Below are positions 58,400 through 64,000 of a stretch of DNA of 64,000 nucleotides, piece after piece. Position numbers and translations under genes: made by a program. This DNA is from Codonopsis lanceolata. Its lineage: Eukaryota; Streptophyta; Magnoliopsida; Asterales; Campanulaceae. The stretch covers positions 179,468,465 through 179,532,464 of the forward strand of contig CM028377.1 in assembly GCA_013146195.2 (NCBI GenBank), in the 5' to 3' direction. Below the pieces are notes generated by a model. The model did no database searches, was not told the DNA's origin, and worked only from the letters and a program-made list of their open reading frames with translations. Positions within the stretch are counted from its first letter, which is position 1. The number at the start of each line of letters is the position of its first letter.

Positions 58400-59803
58400 A
58401 CATGCAATTGGTGAGTGGAACTCCACATGTCACAAGGAGAGGGTTGAAAATCCACTTGTCAAGTGGGAGGAAGATTGAGGTTAGTGTTAATCCCACTTAA
58501 TTAGGTCTAATAGGGAGGTTTAGGGTCAATTAGGATGGGGGTTAAGGGTCTAATTGGTCACAAATCAGATTGCAAGAGAAAATTCGTAGGTGGAACCAGC
58601 ACTTGAGGCGTCGCAAGTCATATAGGCCATGCGAGCGCATGGCCCTAATTCAAAGCTTATGTCCATTTTTTTTGATAAGTTACTAGACAGTCAATCTTGT
58701 AAAATCGACCATAAATCGCTCACAACTCCAAATGAGGTGATTATTGATTTTTCTGAAACTAGACTCATTAAACTATATTTTAGAATTTTAAATTACTCCA
58801 TTTGGACTTATATTAATCAAAATAAGGTTACTACAAAATCAAGCCGTACAGAAGTTGTTTTCCGAAAACTGAATTCTGGCACAGCCGTAAGTCAAGACCT
58901 AATTGAGGTACTTAGACACCTTGGAAAATTACCAAATTTTACAGAGAGTATCCTAACGTATGAAGGTAAAACATACTAAATTTTTAGAAAATTCTATTTA
59001 GTGGATTAGTACCAGAATTTTCCCGAAGTTTGCCCAAAAACATGACTGGTCTGTGAAGGAATAAATTGGTCATCTTCTAACCAAATGCAACAAGTCTATG
59101 AACAATGATTGTGTAAGAATGATAAATACTAGTACACTTGGTCTAGAACTCAAATGAACTTCTCGCAAGTTTAAAACACAAACAATACGAGCAACAAAGG
59201 CAATCCCGAGAAACCCTAAGACTCAAACGAAGCAACAATGCTTCTAAACTCTCAACCAAGCCTACTATGATCAAGATGAATGTTATAAGTCATTTATGCA
59301 AGGTAATAGCACTCCAACAAGACTTGGTTAAGTGCTAACATGCTAAGGTGAACACTCAAAGCACAAACGGCAAGGTATGCAACACATAGAAGACATTGTA
59401 GCGACTATGAACGTAACAACTCTAATGCAAGCTTGACATGAACAAAATGAAGTCTCTAACATGTTAAGGCATACGTTAAGCATGTTATAAATGTACTAAG
59501 GCTCTAGTAGGACTTAGTTAAGTACTAAGATGATACACGAAGCAGTTACAACAAAGCATGTAATGTATAGAAGGCATACAAGCAGCTACGATCATGGTTG
59601 ACCTAATGCGAGCATGGTATGAACAATATGGACTCTAAAACATGTTAAGGCACATAATGAACATATTAATCAAGTATAGAAGGCATGTTACACAAGTAGG
59701 GTTTGGGTTCTCACATACCATCTCGCCGTATGGGAAGGATGAAAAGGCATCATCGGGCATGGAAAACTCAAGCCGCATCCGCAACGTAATGCGAAGACTT
59801 AGC

Positions 59804-62161
59804 TCAAGCACCATTAACAGATGCACGCCTCCCAATCACAGGAGGGGGAGGAGGGGGATGGAGCATCGTCCTCAAAAAGTCTTCATAGGCTATCACCGGG
59901 AAATCACTGGCAGGCATCTGATATTTGGCCAAGTACTGGAGCCGGTTTGGTATGAAGTGTGGCTCGATCACATGCGGAGGAGGTACAGGAGGTGCCACCG
60001 GGGCTATTGAGAACGAAACATGCTGACGGTTGACTCGTTCACCCATGTACAAGGAATCGCACATGATCGATACCATCAAAATCCGGCAACGACTCAACAG
60101 CAAGGTAACCTCGATCGGCCCTACCAGATTCCGCCAAGGAACAAAGTCACCGAACCTGAGGTCGAGTTCGCCACTCAGACCAAACCCAAGTCTGCAGCCC
60201 CAATGACTCAATATAATTGCCTCTGGTGTCTATTTCCCGCCGATTCGCATTTACAAATTTGACCAGATAAGGTGGTCCAAGAACATCAACTGGGTTGGGC
60301 CCGTACAAAGTCAAACACGAGTAAGCCCACACCGAAAAAACGAAGAGGTGAAAGTCAGCAAGTCAAAAAAAATATAAAAGAAAAAAAAAATATATGCTGA
60401 CAAAAGGAAAAAGAAAAAAATATATACCTCCCAGGCAGGGGCAAAACCAGTCATAACCTTTGAGTCATTCCGACTTATCCATCACGTAAATAAAGTTCAC
60501 CAAACCCGCCCGCCTCCAATAGTCAATCACATGGTCGAGCTCCCGAAGGCGCCCAAATAGAGACCTCGTGGTAGTGGATGCGTTAGCAAAAAGAGACGCC
60601 TAAAAAAAAAAAGAATAAAAATGTCCCGCAAGACGAGTCACAAGAACGCTATGCAGATCAACCCGCCTCCGATTCTCCGTAAGCCATTTCTTCACACTAG
60701 AATGGTCACCTCATCACTGCCTTGTACTTGGGCACAAACCCCAAAAGATCCTCCACTTCATCATGACACTCACGAAGGGTGTAAGTTTCGAGATCAATGC
60801 CCAATGCCGGGTGGAAATACCAAGAATAAGTCGCAGGAGTCATTGTGATTTCTCCCCACCGAGATGGAAAGTGTGGGTGGTATCCTCACGTAAATTCCGC
60901 AACACGCCGAAGATGACTCTCAGAATCGCGAAGGGAGTAAAGGCCCGCATGAAGTCTCCCAAGCCCGCCTCATCTACCGTAACTTGGGTCGGCAAAGGCA
61001 TTGAATGGAATATATCTGACACTCTAGCGCAAGTGGCTCGCCTTGTCCAAAATCCCGCTCTCAAAAAAAAAGAAAAGAAAAGGGAGGAAGATAAAGGTAA
61101 GTCTCTCACAAACCCTTTCTCCTCGTATATTTAATACATTAGATTTTCAAAAAAAAAAAAGAAAATGAATATGTATATTTTTGTACATTTAAAATTTATC
61201 TTTGTACATAGAAATACATGTTATCATTTTAAGTATCATAATAATAATATACAAGTATACTTTGCATAAATATACATAAAAAATATATATATATACAAAT
61301 ATACTTTGCATTTAAAAATACATGTCACATTTTTCTTTTCACATTCATGTAAATAAATAACCATGCATTCACAGAAAAAAAAAAACATCTCATATATATT
61401 CAGCATCACATTTACATCAAATAAAATAATACATGCATCCATTATTTGCATTATTAGTCAATAAGTTGTATTAGGAGTGCGCGAAAAAGAAATTTAAAAT
61501 GCCACCTGCCATGGAAAAAGAATATCTACTTGACATTTCTTATATCCCTACAGTATTAACATGCATAGAAAATAAGTTCTGGTACACAAAATATATCTGT
61601 TTTGTCTTGTATATATCCGAAAATATATCCGAAAAATGTGTCCGGAAAAATTCGCATTTCATTCCGAAAATTCCATATTGTAAATATATGCCATGTAAAA
61701 ATATTTTTAGAGCTAAAACATGCATCATATAGCCTTAATTGCTTTAACATTATAAATCATGCATAGTAGGATCAAATAGTAACTACTAGTTCAATTTGGG
61801 CATCGCAAAAATAAATTGTCCAAATTTCATGCATTATTACTAAAATTGCATCACTTTAAGTCCATAAATCGCATGTATAAATATCATAAGCTGCATACAT
61901 ATACTCCAAAAGTCCAGAACAACACATAAAATGAGCAGATCTGAAAAATTAACCAAATGGGTGGAAGAAAGTTATACTTACATTGGGATCAGGCAAATTC
62001 GAGATATGTTTGTACCAATCTCGCACCAGATTGCCCCAGTTATGTTTCAAATAATAATAGCCGACATGGTTCCGAACCAAAGGAGGAAGTTCTTTCTTTT
62101 CCTCGCCAGATTCCGGGTCCATTGGTGCTTTTCCTTTCCTAGATCTAGAGGAAGAAGCCAT
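59804..62161 (-). pseudogene. Antisense plant-mobile-domain (PMD-like) ORF in Tat element D
   Basis: Exon 1 (62161-61982) is 60 codons starting MASSSRSRKGKAPMDPES and ends in phase at a GTAAGT donor (61981-61976). A roughly 0.9-kb AT-rich stretch follows, ending in a pyrimidine tract and AG near 61060. Exon 2 carries SDIFHSMPLPTQV, RNLREDTTHTFHL, GEITMTPATYSW, then SVKKWLTENRRRVD, SLFANASTTTRSLFGRLREL and AGLVNFIYVMDKSE; after another AT-rich stretch (60340-60430) come LTLYGPNPVDVLG and MCDSLYMGERVNRQ, with a Pro-rich tail and stop at 59804. This order fits plant mobile domain proteins (MAIN/MAIL family and retroelement relatives). Frameshifts near 60845 and 60715 suggest it is broken. Confidence 0.6.
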
Positions 62162-63746
62162 CTGCGCAGAAAAACAAAAATTTTGGCGAAAGAAAATTGA
62201 GAAAAGGAGAGAAATTGAAAAAAAAGAAAAGAAAAAAAGCTTACCTCGTCGGCTATGGAAGGAGCTGAAGCAGGAGAAGAGGGAAAGAATGAAGGCTTCT
62301 GCCTTCATTCCCGTAAGTGAAAGAGACAAAAGGAGGAAAAGTGAGAATTTTCACTTTTCCCCCTCCAAACAGTTCAGCATCAGCACTTAAGTCCTCCAAA
62401 TTTCAAAGCTGCAAGGTGGTCCCTAAGACTTAACAGAAAGTTAACAAAAGCAATTTTGTTAACCACATTCGACGACCTTTCACCCAAAAAGCAAGAAAAG
62501 CTCGTATCCCAGCAAGTCAGCTGCCAGACAAGCAGAAAAATCAGAAAACTCAGCGGCAAAGGTAAGTCCCTTTTCCTTTTGAAAAAAAAAAACAATCAAA
62601 GAAAATAAAAAAAAGATGCAAAAGAAAAAAAAAGAGAAGAAAAAAAAAAGAACAAGAACAAAATCCCTAGCAGAGGTGAACTACGCTTGGTCTGATTCCT
62701 TGAATAGGGATACGTAGGCAGCCTATTTCGGTAGGCACGACCATCACATCACAAAAAAAAAAAAAAAAACAAAAAACAAAAAAAAAAAAAAAAGAAAGAG
62801 GAAATAAAGAGAAAATAAATTCCCCAGCAAAAGTGACAAAAATGCCAAGATCAGCCGAATCCGCGGCAGCCACCCCGGCGCAAAAAGGTAAGTCAGGTAC
62901 AGTATTCTTACCTTGACTATTAGAATAATTTCCTTTTAAGGAAAGTTTGCTTTTAAATAAAAGAAAAATCTTTTTCAAAAGGTTTTGTTTCAAAAAAAAA
63001 GAAGAGGAATATTCAAAAAAAAAAAAAGAGGAAAAAAGGAAGAAGAAAAGAAAAATCTTCGTCGTATCCAACCGGTTTCGGTCGGTTGGATACAGTTTTT
63101 GAAAAATTTGAAGAAAGTTCTTTATCGTATTCGATGTCGGGTATTGATCGGTCGAGTACAGTTTTCGAAAATCTGAAGGTCCTCTTATTGTGTTTGGAAG
63201 AAAGGTATTGACCAGCCAGACACAATTTTGAGACTGATCTCTTAACATATTTCAGCGACATGTATTGACCGGTTGAAATATGGTTTTCAAAATACACAAA
63301 AATCTTCATACCGTATTTGACAACGGTTTCGGACCGGAAGAATACGACTTTTCGAAAAACATGAAAATCTTTTCTTCGTTTGTGTTCTTGGACGGGTTTG
63401 ACCCAGAAAAGAGCACAACTTCCTCGATTGGTTGTTTGTTTCGGCTTAGGCCGAACTACGTTTGGTCTGATTCCTTTTATTAAGGGATACGTAGGCAGCC
63501 TACATTAGTAGGTCCGACCATCAGAGCATTCAATTTGCATATCCGCTTAAAAGCTGCGATAACTTTGCTATAGCGACTAAAAATGTCTAGGATATGGAGG
63601 TTTGATAAATTGTTGCATTATAAGCGCTACTGCATATTTCTCCCTCGTTTTGAAATGAAACGAAATTGGAGAGTCTATTCTTATCAACGATGTTCGTCTA
63701 CTCAGTAAGCTACGGGTTACCCGTAGACTCCATCGTTGAGGGGCTC
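62162..63746 (+). mobile_element. Tat element D, 3' untranslated region and polypurine tract
   Basis: A-rich and low-complexity at 62575-62830 and 62985-63055. Two copies of a module beginning GAACTACG and containing GGTCTGATTCCTT and GGATACGTAGGCAGCCTA (62678-62745, 63453-63523) are typical of Tat/Ogre 3' UTRs. Between them lies the stem-loop array. The polypurine tract GTTGAGGGGCTC (63735-63746) precedes the 3' LTR. The minus-strand ORF at 62667-63248 is a low-complexity artefact. Confidence 0.7.
63064..63416 (+). repeat. Tandem array of six stem-loops, about 63-bp period
   Basis: Stems: GTATCCAACCG/CGGTTGGATAC (63064-63093, 11 perfect pairs); GTATTCGA/TCGAGTAC (63127-63159, one U-G); TTGTGTTTGG/CCAGACACAA (63188-63225, one U-G); CATATTTCA/TGAAATATG (63246-63282, perfect); CGTATT/AATACG (63312-63345); GTGTTCTT/AAGAGCAC (63382-63416, one U-G). 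The loops keep a GGTATTGACCGG-like string in most units. Arm sequences differ from unit to unit while pairing is kept. Confidence 0.82.
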
Positions 63747-64000
63747 TGTAGACACCCCAATTACGTACCCCTGGTATGTGACATGACATAAAATATCAAG
63801 ACTTGTTAAAACATTAACAAATGTCAAGTTACAGGGTCAAAAGTGCAAAAGGACAAAGCAGGATGCGCAAAAGGACAAATTGCAGGGACCTGGATGTTCA
63901 AAAAGGGCATACTTTGAAAATTGGGCGTGGCCACCCATTAATTTGGGCATGGCGCCCAATTTGGAGGGGGATGGAGCCCAAATTGCTTCCTCTGGCACTG
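63747..64000 (+). repeat. Tat element D, 3' LTR (first 254 bp)
   Basis: It starts TGTAGACACCCCAATTACGT directly after the polypurine tract and runs off the window. Two short inverted repeats lie at its end: GGGCGTGGCCACCC (63924) and TTTGGGC..GCCCAAT (63942-63960). Confidence 0.8.

Larger units (their letters stand above)
56390..59715 (-). repeat. Tekay element 3 LTR (5' LTR or solo LTR, minus strand)
   Basis: Read on the minus strand it begins TGTGAGAACCC at 59715 and ends at the gap. It aligns with the LTR at 6294-9286 over most of its length. The sequence above 59715 has no polypurine tract, so this is not a 3' LTR: it is a 5' LTR whose body lies in the gap, or a solo LTR. The segment 58650-58980 differs from LTR 2. 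Hairpins are at 57400-57486 and the TATA motif at 58391. Confidence 0.78.

Noticed and set aside
62667..63248. Minus-strand ORF of 193 codons
   Set aside because: Phe/Ser-rich product of A-rich tracts and the stem-loop array in the Tat D 3' UTR; antisense to known modules.

Overview
The window is retrotransposon-dense, gene-poor plant nuclear DNA, most likely from a eudicot. The evidence is the mix of plant Ty3/gypsy lineages (Tekay/Del chromoviruses, Athila, Tat/Ogre), a copia element, plant L1-type LINEs with DUF4283/zinc-knuckle ORF1, a hAT element and a Mutator-like element. No intact single-copy host gene was found. Almost every long ORF is a decayed piece of a mobile element. Two exact 100-N runs (12551-12650, 56290-56389) are scaffold gaps of unknown true size.

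Layout. 1-3240: 3' end of a Tekay element (pol C-terminus with chromodomain, then a 3' LTR) inserted in a Tat/Ogre LTR. 3241-6293: that Tat element (A): LTR remainder, primer-binding site, AT-rich internal DNA and a gag remnant. 6294-12550: minus-strand Tekay element (3' LTR and broken pol), ending in gap 1. 12651-25621: Athila element 1 on the plus strand (partial 5' LTR, tRNA-Asp-type PBS, gag, protease, RT-RNase H, integrase, an extra ORF, 3' LTR). Its 3' LTR is split by a 1345-bp Pack-MULE (23991-25335) carrying a captured BTB/POZ gene fragment. 25622-31060: unassigned AT-rich DNA, then the 5' end of a copia element whose gag is split by an 849-bp hAT element with an 8-bp target duplication. 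31061-44663: second Tat element (B), its LTR split by two LINEs lying 5'-to-5'; its gag is followed directly by 3' untranslated modules, without pol. 44664-48330: third Tat LTR (C) running into three tandem-repeat blocks, the last an array of about 34 spaced palindromes. 48331-56289: Athila element 2, heavily decayed, ending in gap 2. 56390-59715: minus-strand Tekay LTR. 59716-64000: 3' part of a fourth Tat element (D) with an antisense, intron-containing plant-mobile-domain ORF, a tandem stem-loop array, a polypurine tract and the start of its 3' LTR.

How the parts relate. The order is nested insertion: Tekay copies into Tat A and Tat D, Athila 2 into Tat C, Tat B into copia, LINEs into Tat B, hAT into copia, MULE into Athila 1. 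Most ORFs carry stops and frameshifts, so mobility in cis is improbable.

Main points for a second look: (1) the Pack-MULE with its BTB/POZ capture and 9-bp TSD; (2) short stem-loops in Tekay, Tat and Athila elements whose arms change together, with G-T pairs that are wobble-compatible mainly on the element sense strand; (3) the 46-bp-period palindrome array; (4) the antisense spliced plant-mobile-domain ORF in Tat D; (5) GC-rich palindromes upstream of TATA boxes in three unrelated LTR families. All alignments were made by eye; no search was run.
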